Positions 1-5,945 of a stretch of 7,219 bases of DNA are shown piece after piece. The translations under genes and the position numbers were made by a program. The notes beneath the pieces were generated by a model. It saw only the letters and a program-made list of their open reading frames with translations. It did not search any database and was not told the origin of the DNA. Each line of letters starts with the position of its first letter. Within the stretch, counting starts at the first letter, position 1. Source of the stretch: Thermohalobaculum sp964475765 (GTDB lineage Bacteria; Pseudomonadota; Alphaproteobacteria; Rhodobacterales; Rhodobacteraceae); contig CAYYZH010000218.1 in assembly GCA_964475765.1 (NCBI GenBank), forward strand, positions 1 to 7,219. Direction: 5' to 3'.

Positions 1-92
1 TGGCGCAGCGCACTGCCCGAGCTTTGCGCACGGATCTTGAACCACGCGACCATGCCGGCGATCAGCAAAACGGGAATGAGGAACTTCAGCAT
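1..92 (-). CDS. Partial small membrane protein, C-terminus beyond the left edge
   Basis: A minus-strand reading frame is open from just after a stop near 163 to the left edge. From the ATG at 92 it begins MLKFLIPVLLIAGMVAWF, a single hydrophobic helix of about 17 residues, followed by a basic stretch (KIRAQ) and a serine/glycine-rich part. It is cut off after 30 residues. The start is uncertain. A GTG lies one codon upstream (95). A CTG at 152 would overlap the stop of the preceding gene and add the residues TDFLRTAGDGTDPPPYISV, whose codons look coding (G/C at most third positions). None of the three starts has a convincing Shine-Dalgarno. It directly follows the 82-aa membrane protein and probably belongs to the same operon. 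No family is recognised. It could be a one-helix membrane subunit or the N-terminal signal anchor of a larger protein. Confidence 0.45.
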   Translation of the reverse strand, partial: MLKFLIPVLLIAGMVAWFKIRAQSSGSALR

Positions 93-148
93 CACCGAGA
101 TATAGGGCGGTGGATCGGTGCCGTCACCTGCCGTGCGCAGGAAATCCG

Positions 149-397
149 TCAGAGCGGTCTTTGCCAGTCCTCACGTTCGGGCTTGGGGTCCGGCTTGGCC
201 GCGCCCTGACGCAGCCGGCGGAACATCATGAAAAGAAAATAGAGGCCGCCCCAAACAAGGATGCCGATGAGGATCGCGAGGAACGTCCCGCCGGGCGTTG
301 TCGGCGCGAAGAACGCGACGGCTATGATGCCGAGCCCAAGGCCGGGCAGCGCCCACAACGCGAGCGCCTTGAACATCTGGGCGAGAATGGCCTGCAT
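149..397 (-). CDS. Small two-helix inner-membrane protein (82 aa), unknown function
   Basis: The protein has two hydrophobic helices, at about residues 11-30 and 38-59, separated by a short turn (APTTPGG). A basic cluster follows (RRLR, 60-63), then a proline- and charge-rich tail (KPDPKPERED). By the positive-inside rule the tail, and therefore also the N-terminus, should be cytoplasmic. The ATG at 397 comes one base after the TAG of the upstream coiled-coil gene, with no clear Shine-Dalgarno of its own, so translation is probably coupled to that gene. The coupling suggests the two products are made together, for example a membrane anchor for the exported coiled-coil protein. I do not recognise a family. 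Coding status is supported by frame, codon bias, tight spacing and clean membrane topology. Confidence 0.75.
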   Translation of the reverse strand: MQAILAQMFKALALWALPGLGLGIIAVAFFAPTTPGGTFLAILIGILVWGGLYFLFMMFRRLRQGAAKPDPKPEREDWQRPL

Positions 398-398
398 C

Positions 399-1355
399 CT
401 ACGGCCCCAGCACTTCGAGGATCTGCTTGCCGGTCCGATCCAGCCAGTTCCGGCCCATCAGCCGGAATGCCGCAAGATCGAAGCCGTCATTCCAGACCTC
501 GGGGTTCTGTTCGATATCGTCCTGCCATTTCAGGAACCAGGACCGCGCCTCGGGAAAGGTCTCGACCAGCGAGAGATCCGCCATCAGCACCGGTTTGCCC
601 GTCCCGGCATAGGCATCGCCGGGCGCCCAGGCCAAAAGGAAGGGGCCACGGCCCGAAACCTTAAGCCCGGCATTTCGCGCCGTCTTGATCGCGCGTTTCG
701 CCGTGATGAGGCTGTAGTCACCGATGGCGTCCTGACAGCCCTCGCCCTGCGCTGCGGCGTTCAGAGTGTCGGCGACATCATCGGTGATCAGCGGCCAGAC
801 GGTTACCATCTGGTCCTTCTTCGCGACGTCGGGCAGATCGGATGTATGGTTGAGCGTGTTGAGATAGGCATCGCAGATCGCCTCGGCGCGTTCCCGTTCC
901 GGCCCGTTCGGGTGATTGGCGAAGGCGACGATGCCATAAGCGCGGAACGCCGTTGGCGGGTACTGTTCCGGTCCGGAGAAGACCCTTGTCGGGATGACGT
1001 CCTCCGGCCAGCCGCGATTGCCGCCATCGGGCTTGGGATCGGGCGCTGGCTGTACTGAGGCCGGTTTGTTTTCGAGGTCGCGCAATTGTTGTTTGAGGTC
1101 TGCGATCTCGAGGCGCAGCAGCGTGATCTGTTCCCACTCCGACGAGTTCGCCGCCTGCAATGCCGCGATCTGCGCCTCCAGATCGGCAATCTCAGAGGTG
1201 AGCGCTTCGATCTTCGGGGTCAGGGCCAGGTCCGCGCGAGCATCCAAGGCGAGACCAAAGATCGAGAGCGCCCCGGCCATCAGCGTGGCGGCGAGACGCG
1301 GTACCAGCAGTCCTCGTACAGCCTCAACCAAATCGCGCATTTCCGAAATCCGCAC
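399..1355 (-). CDS. Exported coiled-coil protein of unknown function (318 aa)
   Basis: The N-terminus reads as a signal peptide: basic residues, a hydrophobic core at about residues 21-37, and an A-R-A site at 39-41 that would leave mature Asp42. Residues about 47-96 form a heptad-like coiled coil rich in Leu, Ile, Ala, Glu and Gln (for example IADLEAQIAALQ). A Pro/Asp/Lys linker follows (about 98-118), then a globular domain (about 120-318) with cysteines at 161 and 207 that could pair in the periplasm. The GTG at 1355 is taken as the start because a stop lies six codons upstream. An in-frame ATG at 1340 is an equally good alternative and keeps the signal peptide. An AAGGG sits only two bases before the GTG, so neither start has ideal spacing. 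The gene lies 44 bp after the VWA gene. I do not recognise the C-terminal domain. Coil plus globular domain suggests an oligomeric periplasmic scaffold, which is inference. Confidence 0.8.
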   Translation of the reverse strand: MRISEMRDLVEAVRGLLVPRLAATLMAGALSIFGLALDARADLALTPKIEALTSEIADLEAQIAALQAANSSEWEQITLLRLEIADLKQQLRDLENKPASVQPAPDPKPDGGNRGWPEDVIPTRVFSGPEQYPPTAFRAYGIVAFANHPNGPERERAEAICDAYLNTLNHTSDLPDVAKKDQMVTVWPLITDDVADTLNAAAQGEGCQDAIGDYSLITAKRAIKTARNAGLKVSGRGPFLLAWAPGDAYAGTGKPVLMADLSLVETFPEARSWFLKWQDDIEQNPEVWNDGFDLAAFRLMGRNWLDRTGKQILEVLGP

Positions 1356-1399
1356 AGCCCTTGGGACAGTGTGAATTCATCGCATGCGAGTTTCAAGCC

Positions 1400-2587
1400 T
1401 TACCTGCTCAACTCCCGGGTGGCCGCTTCAAGCCCGTTCAGGGTCATCGGGTACATCCGCTCGGTCATGATCTCGTTGATGATCCCGATCGAGTGGGTGT
1501 ATTTCCAGTGCTTCTCGGCGACCGGGTTGATCCAGACCGCATCGGGCCATTGGTCGAGCGCGCGCCGCAGCCAGACCTCGCCCGCCTCCGGGTTCCAGTG
1601 CTCGTTCGCGCCGCCGGGATAGACGATCTCGTAAGGGCTCATCGAGGCATCGCCAACAAAGACCAGCTTGTAGTCGGACCCATAGGTGTTCAGAACTTCC
1701 CAGGTCGGCGTCTGCTGGTCCCAGCGCCGCTTGTTGTCGCGCCACACGCCTTCATAGAGACAGTTGTGGAAGTAGTAGTATTCGAGGTGCTTGAATTCGG
1801 TCCGGGCCGCCGAAAACAGCTCCTCGACCACCTTGATGTGGTCATCCATCGAGCCGCCGACATCGAACAGCATCAGCACCTTCACCGCGTTGCGTCGCTC
1901 GGGCCGGGTCTGGATGTCCAGATAGCCATGCTCGGCGGTCGAGCGGATCGTGCCATCCAGATCCAATTCGTCATCCGCCCCTTCGCGCGCCCAACGGCGC
2001 AGACGTTTGAGCGCAACCTTGATGTTGCGGGTGCCAAGCTCGACTGTGTCGTCGAGGTTCTTGAACTGGCGTTTGTCCCAGACCTTCACGGCGCGGCGAT
2101 GGCGGCTTTCGTGCTGGCCGATCCGGACGCCCTCGGGGTTGTAGCCATAGGCGCCGAATGGGGAGGTGCCAGCCGTCCCGATCCATTTCGAGCCGCCCTG
2201 ATGGCGGCCCTGCTGTTCCTCGAGACGTTTCTTCAGCGTCTCCATCAGCTTTTCCCAGCCGCCGAGGGATTCAATTTCCTTCTTCTCCTCGTCGGTCAGA
2301 AATTTCTCCGCCATCTTGCGCAGCCATTCGTCGGGCAGATCCATCTCTTCGACGCCGTCGGGCGATCCCGAGACGGCGGTCAGGCCCTTGAAGACCTCGG
2401 CAAACACGAGGTCGAAGCGGTCGAGGTGGCGCTCGTCCTTGATCAGCGCGGCGCGGGCGAGGAAGTAGAATTCCTCGACATCGTACATCGCGAGATCGCC
2501 GTCCATCGCCTCGAGCAGGGTCAGATGCTCGCGCAGGCTGACCGGAACCTTGGCTTCCTTGAGCTTGAAGAACAGGTTCAGGAACAT
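1400..2587 (-). CDS. CoxE-like von Willebrand factor A domain protein
   Basis: This is a 395-aa cytoplasmic-type protein with no signal peptide or membrane helix. The N-terminal half (about 1-130) is helical and charged. A GTAGTSPFG segment lies at about 137-145. The VWA domain starts near residue 235 with a hydrophobic strand leading into DVGGSM (Asp242, Ser246), the MIDAS metal-site motif in a D-x-G-G-S form. A second acidic strand end, VGDASMSP (Asp313), supplies the likely later MIDAS Asp. The architecture matches the CoxE-like VWA proteins of proteobacteria (COG3825-type), which usually act with a MoxR-type AAA+ ATPase in metal-centre assembly or protein-complex maturation. No such ATPase is in the window. 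The ATG at 2587 has a good GGAGAG five bases upstream, and the gene follows lipoprotein 2 by 16 bp. The client is unknown; the neighbouring envelope proteins are candidates by position only. Confidence 0.9.
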   Translation of the reverse strand: MFLNLFFKLKEAKVPVSLREHLTLLEAMDGDLAMYDVEEFYFLARAALIKDERHLDRFDLVFAEVFKGLTAVSGSPDGVEEMDLPDEWLRKMAEKFLTDEEKKEIESLGGWEKLMETLKKRLEEQQGRHQGGSKWIGTAGTSPFGAYGYNPEGVRIGQHESRHRRAVKVWDKRQFKNLDDTVELGTRNIKVALKRLRRWAREGADDELDLDGTIRSTAEHGYLDIQTRPERRNAVKVLMLFDVGGSMDDHIKVVEELFSAARTEFKHLEYYYFHNCLYEGVWRDNKRRWDQQTPTWEVLNTYGSDYKLVFVGDASMSPYEIVYPGGANEHWNPEAGEVWLRRALDQWPDAVWINPVAEKHWKYTHSIGIINEIMTERMYPMTLNGLEAATRELSR

Positions 2588-2592
2588 AAGCG

Positions 2593-2598
2593 CTCTCC
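2593..2598 (-). promoter_or_regulatory. Shine-Dalgarno of the VWA gene
   Basis: GGAGAG on the minus strand, five bases before the ATG at 2587, lies in the 16-bp gap after the lipoprotein stop. It fixes the VWA start and suggests independent loading of ribosomes. Confidence 0.7.
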
Positions 2599-2603
2599 GG
2601 TCA

Positions 2604-3956
2604 TCACGGCCTCAACCGCTGGGTCCACTGGTGGTCGTCGCCATATGCATACGCGGACCAGACCTCGGCCTCCTTCAAGAGATCGCCGTCCCAGTTCGGA
2701 TCGCCAAGGTTATAGGCTGCCGACAGCCGGATAATTTTTGCCGTCGCGATCTCGTCATCGCGGCCATGGGCGATCAGCGACGGCAGGATTGCTTCGATCT
2801 CGTCCTTGGCCTGCCGGTGGCGTCCGCCCTCGTTGTAGTTGACCGCACGCAGCAGGCGCAGGGACTGGATGCGAATATCGCCTTCGCCAAAGGCCGATTG
2901 GCAACGCGCGAGCGCAAGGTCCAGCATTTCCTCAAGATCGCTGCTCTCGGCTGTGCTGGCCAGGATCGCGACCTGCGAGGCACTGGTGCAGTCATAGGCG
3001 CTTTCGGGAGCCAGTTGGTGCGCGCGCCGGGCCAACTCGCGGGCCTTGCTGAGCGCCAGATCGGTGTCGTTCAAGGCCACCAGATCGTGCACGCCGTTGC
3101 GCCAGGGAAGAAACTTCTGCTGGAAGATCGGGGGCAGCGGAGCAGCGTCGCGCCCGACCGGGTTGACCTCATCCAGAACGGCCAGCGCCAACGCGTGCGT
3201 ATTCGTGCGATCGAGCCCGGAGACCAGCCGCGGATCGTAGAGCACGCGCAGCATGAGGAAGTCGATTGCCGTCGGCCAGGTATGTGCATTGTCGTCGTTG
3301 AAGATGGTCGAGCCGAGCCCGAAGAGATCGTTGCCCGGACCCAGTGCCTGCGTGATCTCCTCGATCAGGCATTCGCGGATCTGGTGCGGCAACGCGGTGT
3401 CAGGGATGAAGATGCTAAGCTTGGTCTGCGCGTGGATGACTTTCGGGTCGTTGATCGGTAGCGGCACATCAAGGCCAAAGCCGTAGCGGTCGGGCGCGCG
3501 CAGAAACTCGGCCCACTCCGGCTGACCGGAGACCACAATACACTGGCTGTTGGTGTTCGGTGTGAACTCCTCACCCGGCACAAAACGCACGATCAGGTTA
3601 TGCGGCCCCGGTCCGGTGGCGATGTCGACGTTCGACTCGCGGGCGATCTGACCCACGAACGTATCGGTAAACGCGCGATAGTCCTGAGCGCCGTCGCCTG
3701 TCAGCCCGATCCGGACCGGACGCTCGAAGCGTTGCAGGGCCGGGCGGGACGTGCCGTTCTCCAGACCATGGGTGAGTTGCACGAAGAGATCGGCAAGGCT
3801 TTCGTTGCTATAGGCGGTGCCCCCTGAGGGCACAGCGCTGGCATAGGTCGGCTCGGTCGGGCGTTCGGCGGTGCGGTAGGGCTCGGTCCGCCCGGCGCAG
3901 GCCGCAAGAAGCGCCGCGCAGACGAGCAGTCCCCAGCCCGAGAGGCGCCGCGTCAC
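2604..3956 (-). CDS. DUF2927-type lipoprotein, paralogue 2 (450 aa)
   Basis: The protein begins with a lipoprotein signal peptide ending in the lipobox L17-A-A-C20. Ala at +2 gives no inner-membrane retention signal, so outer-membrane attachment is likely. The central domain (about 50-245) carries the DUF2927 signature: THGLE, HNLIVRFVPG, then C196-LIEEITQALG followed by ND and SIFND-like segments (STIFNDD). The C-terminal part (about 285-450) is helical and TPR-like, ending in WSAYAYGDDHQW. Cysteines 139, 196, 323 and 352 all have counterparts in the paralogue at 4165-5508, suggesting two disulfides. EEITQALG resembles the HExxHxxG zinc-protease helix with both histidines replaced, so catalysis is unlikely. 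The GTG start at 3956 has GGGAGG seven bases upstream, inside the end of the 59-aa gene, with only 3 bp between the genes. The function of the family is unknown to me; binding or scaffolding in the envelope is plausible. Confidence 0.88.
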   Translation of the reverse strand: MTRRLSGWGLLVCAALLAACAGRTEPYRTAERPTEPTYASAVPSGGTAYSNESLADLFVQLTHGLENGTSRPALQRFERPVRIGLTGDGAQDYRAFTDTFVGQIARESNVDIATGPGPHNLIVRFVPGEEFTPNTNSQCIVVSGQPEWAEFLRAPDRYGFGLDVPLPINDPKVIHAQTKLSIFIPDTALPHQIRECLIEEITQALGPGNDLFGLGSTIFNDDNAHTWPTAIDFLMLRVLYDPRLVSGLDRTNTHALALAVLDEVNPVGRDAAPLPPIFQQKFLPWRNGVHDLVALNDTDLALSKARELARRAHQLAPESAYDCTSASQVAILASTAESSDLEEMLDLALARCQSAFGEGDIRIQSLRLLRAVNYNEGGRHRQAKDEIEAILPSLIAHGRDDEIATAKIIRLSAAYNLGDPNWDGDLLKEAEVWSAYAYGDDHQWTQRLRP

Positions 3957-3959
3957 GGG

Positions 3960-4139
3960 TCAGCCTCCCAACCAGCCGAGATGACCTGCAACCGTCATCC
4001 CGATCATGCCGAGCAGAAAGCCCGCAATGCCGAAGGCTGCGGCGAACTGGAGCTTGTCGGCGGTTGTCCCGCCGCGCTGCGTCGCCCGGAACCAACCAAG
4101 CGTACCCATGAGAAACAGAAGTATAAGTCCGGGGATCAT
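3960..4139 (-). CDS. 59-aa two-helix membrane protein between the two lipoprotein genes
   Basis: A short gene runs from the ATG at 4139 to the TGA at 3960-3962 and encodes 59 residues. It has a first helix (residues about 2-17, IPGLILLFLMGTLGWF), a short polar loop with basic residues (RATQRGGTTADK), and a second glycine-rich helix (about 32-56, with AFGIAGFLLGMIG). It fills the space between the two paralogous lipoprotein genes almost exactly: 25 bp after the first and 3 bp before the second. The Shine-Dalgarno is weak (GCGGAG, 13 bases before the ATG), so coupling to the upstream gene is likely. Its own 3' end contains the ribosome site of the next gene. The loop is Arg/Lys-containing, which suggests a cytoplasmic loop with both ends periplasmic. 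No family is recognised. It could be a membrane partner of the lipoproteins. Confidence 0.75.
   Translation of the reverse strand: MIPGLILLFLMGTLGWFRATQRGGTTADKLQFAAAFGIAGFLLGMIGMTVAGHLGWLGG
3964..3969 (-). promoter_or_regulatory. Shine-Dalgarno of lipoprotein 2, embedded in the 59-aa gene
   Basis: GGGAGG on the minus strand ends seven bases before the GTG at 3956. It overlaps the last Gly codons of the 59-aa gene and supports GTG as the true start. Confidence 0.7.
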
Positions 4140-4164
4140 CGCGTTCTGCCCACTCCGCTTGCTC

Positions 4165-5508
4165 TCACGGGCTCAATTGCCATTTTCGCACGTCGGGGTG
4201 ATCGCGCCCCAGCGCATAGGCACCCCATTCTCCGGCGCGCCTGCGGGCCTCAAAGCTCTTGGTCGACTGTTGTATGGCGCGCAGGCTGGCCGCTTGCAAG
4301 GCGTAGAGCGCGACCAGGCGCTCATCCTGACCAAAGGCCGCAAGCTGTGCTTCCAGAGGTTCCGTCAGGCGGTAAGCAGCGAGATAGTCCTTCTTCGCGT
4401 AAAGCATCCGCGCCTTGTCCAGCATCAGCCTGTGGATCCGGATGTCATCCGGCCCATGGGCATGACCACAGACTTCGAGCGCCTGATCGATCACCACCAG
4501 CGCGTTGTCGGGTGTATCTCCGGACACTCGTGCCAGCGCCATCAGCGAGCGACAATGATAGGCGCTGCCGGGCGCACGTCCACGGGCCAGCGCCGCTGCG
4601 GTCTTTGCGTCCTCGAGCCGGGTCCCCATGGAGCGTGTGCGGTCAAAGACCTTGCGCTGGACCGCGGCCCATTTGCGCATGTCTCGGGTTATGATTTTCG
4701 GTAGCGGCCGCGCGGTGCGGCCTTCGGGGTTCAACCGATCGAGCGCGGTTTTTGCCCTTGCGCGTGTGGCCCGGCTGCTGAGACCGGTGCGCATGTCCGG
4801 CTGATAGAGTACGCGCAGCATCAGGTAATCGAGCCGCGTCGGCCAGACATGGGCGGCATCGTCGTTGAAGATCGATGGGCCAAGACCATAGAGATCGTTG
4901 GCCGGGCCGAGCGCCTGTACGATCTCCTCAATCAGGCAGGTGCGCACAAGGTAGGGTTCGGCATTGTCGGGGATGAACACGGTCATCGCCTCGATCTTGC
5001 GCTGGTTCTCGAAGGCACGGGTGCCGAACCGGGCGGGATTGCTGCGGAACGTCTCCCAGGTCAGACGGCCCGGCGCCACCAGACAGAAATGCGCCTCGAT
5101 CTCCGAGCGGAAATCCTGCCCCGGCACAAATCGGATCAGAAGATTATGTGCGCCGTTGTCGCGTTTGATGTCGACCCCGCTGCGCGCCGAGAACTCTGAC
5201 AGGGAGCGATCAACAAAACGCGCGTATTGCGGGGCAAGCGAGCCGTAAAGGCCCACCGACACCGGCTCTTCATAGCGAACCAGATGCGGACGGCGTGCAC
5301 CCCATTCCAGACCATGCGTAAGGCTGACAAAGAGGTTCGCGAGGCTGTCGTTGTCGTAACTTGTGTGACCGGCAGGCAAGGCTGCGCCCAGTCTCGGCCA
5401 ACCCGGTTGATCGCCCGTTTGGTATGGCCCGGCCCGTCCTGCGCCCGCCAGACAGGCGGTGAGCACCGACAGACATCCCAGCGCGCAGATCAGGCGGACA
5501 AGCCTCAA
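4165..5508 (-). CDS. DUF2927-type lipoprotein, paralogue 1 (447 aa, TTG start)
   Basis: From the TTG at 5508 the product begins MRLVRLICALGCLSVLTAC, a textbook lipoprotein signal with lipobox L16-T-A-C19. A longer ATG frame from 5607 would put about 33 arginine- and proline-rich residues in front of this signal and overlap the acetyltransferase by about 100 bp, so TTG is preferred. The TTG overlaps the upstream TGA as TTGA, which indicates translational coupling. The DUF2927-type domain (about 50-240) shows THGLE, HNLLIRFVPG, C191-LIEEIVQALG and SIFNDD. A TPR-like C-terminal region ends in WGAYALGRDHP. Collinear similarity to the 2604-3956 protein runs over the whole length, with nearly equal size (447 against 450 aa) and four matching cysteines (142, 191, 319, 347). 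The two genes are therefore an old tandem duplication that has diverged considerably. As in its paralogue, a zinc-protease-like helix lacks both histidines. Role unknown; likely periplasmic, lipid-anchored. Confidence 0.88.
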   Translation of the reverse strand: MRLVRLICALGCLSVLTACLAGAGRAGPYQTGDQPGWPRLGAALPAGHTSYDNDSLANLFVSLTHGLEWGARRPHLVRYEEPVSVGLYGSLAPQYARFVDRSLSEFSARSGVDIKRDNGAHNLLIRFVPGQDFRSEIEAHFCLVAPGRLTWETFRSNPARFGTRAFENQRKIEAMTVFIPDNAEPYLVRTCLIEEIVQALGPANDLYGLGPSIFNDDAAHVWPTRLDYLMLRVLYQPDMRTGLSSRATRARAKTALDRLNPEGRTARPLPKIITRDMRKWAAVQRKVFDRTRSMGTRLEDAKTAAALARGRAPGSAYHCRSLMALARVSGDTPDNALVVIDQALEVCGHAHGPDDIRIHRLMLDKARMLYAKKDYLAAYRLTEPLEAQLAAFGQDERLVALYALQAASLRAIQQSTKSFEARRRAGEWGAYALGRDHPDVRKWQLSP

Positions 5509-5942
5509 CGATTGTACCGGATGAACGGGGTCACGTTGGCGATGCGGTCGTAGAGCTGGCGCGCGGTGGCGTTGAACTCCTGCGTCAGCCAGTAGACGGC
5601 GGGGCATCCGGCCTTGTCGGCCTCGGCATAGACCGCCTCGATCAGGGCACGGCCCGCGCCGGTTCCGCGCGCAGCTTCGTTGACGAAGAGGTCCTGAAGG
5701 TAGACGACATTCTCGACCCGCCAGGCGTGGCGGTGAAAGAGGTAATGCGTCAGCCCGATCAGCGCGCCATCGCGTTCGGCGACCAACCCGTTGAACTCGT
5801 GCGCGTCATCGGTCAGCAGACGCTGGAACGTCGTCTGATAGACCTCCTCCGTCACGGACGTCTCGTAGAACTCGAGATATCCGGTCCAGAGAACGCGCCA
5901 TTCCGCTTCGTCACGGGCTTCGATGGGACGGATCGTCACCAC
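5505..5942 (-). CDS. GNAT-family N-acetyltransferase (145 aa)
   Basis: The length and fold order fit a single GNAT domain. The start, VTIRPIEARDEAEW, is the typical beta1-alpha1 opening. The V-loop strand YLQDLFV (81-87) leads into the acetyl-CoA pyrophosphate loop R92-G-T-G-A-G-R98. The late motif N124-ATARQLYDR is the usual N-x-x-A-x-x-LY element near the active site. The enzyme should transfer an acetyl group from acetyl-CoA to an amine, but the substrate cannot be told from sequence. The start is a GTG at 5942, three bases after the tmpB stop, and a second GTG follows at once (5939). No strong Shine-Dalgarno is seen, so expression is probably coupled to tmpB. A role in phosphonate or betaine metabolism is possible by position only; the gene may be a passenger between the catabolic and envelope parts. 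Confidence 0.88.
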   Translation of the reverse strand: MVTIRPIEARDEAEWRVLWTGYLEFYETSVTEEVYQTTFQRLLTDDAHEFNGLVAERDGALIGLTHYLFHRHAWRVENVVYLQDLFVNEAARGTGAGRALIEAVYAEADKAGCPAVYWLTQEFNATARQLYDRIANVTPFIRYNR

Positions 5943-5945
5943 GGC

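Noticed and set aside
1380..1389. A perfect 10-bp palindrome (TCGCATGCGA) in the 44-bp gap after the VWA gene
   Set aside because: There is no loop for a terminator hairpin, no T-run follows, and there is no second copy to suggest an operator. A short palindrome like this occurs by chance.
1361..2734. A 457-codon open frame on the plus strand
   Set aside because: It lies antisense to the VWA gene, which has a recognised domain, good ribosome site and proper codon bias. The plus-strand product has no recognisable domain. Long antisense frames are expected in GC-rich genes.
2550..3461. A 303-codon open frame on the plus strand
   Set aside because: Antisense shadow of the lipoprotein gene at 2604-3956, with no domain, no fitting neighbours and composition typical of a complement frame.
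3981..4704. Overlapping plus-strand frames of 232-237 codons
   Set aside because: They run antisense through lipoprotein 1 and the 59-aa gene, are Arg/Pro/Ser-rich in one frame, and match nothing recognisable.
5509..5607. An N-terminal extension of lipoprotein 1 from the ATG at 5607
   Set aside because: It would overlap the acetyltransferase C-terminal codons by about 100 bp, is an Arg/Pro/His-rich out-of-frame translation, and would bury the lipoprotein signal.
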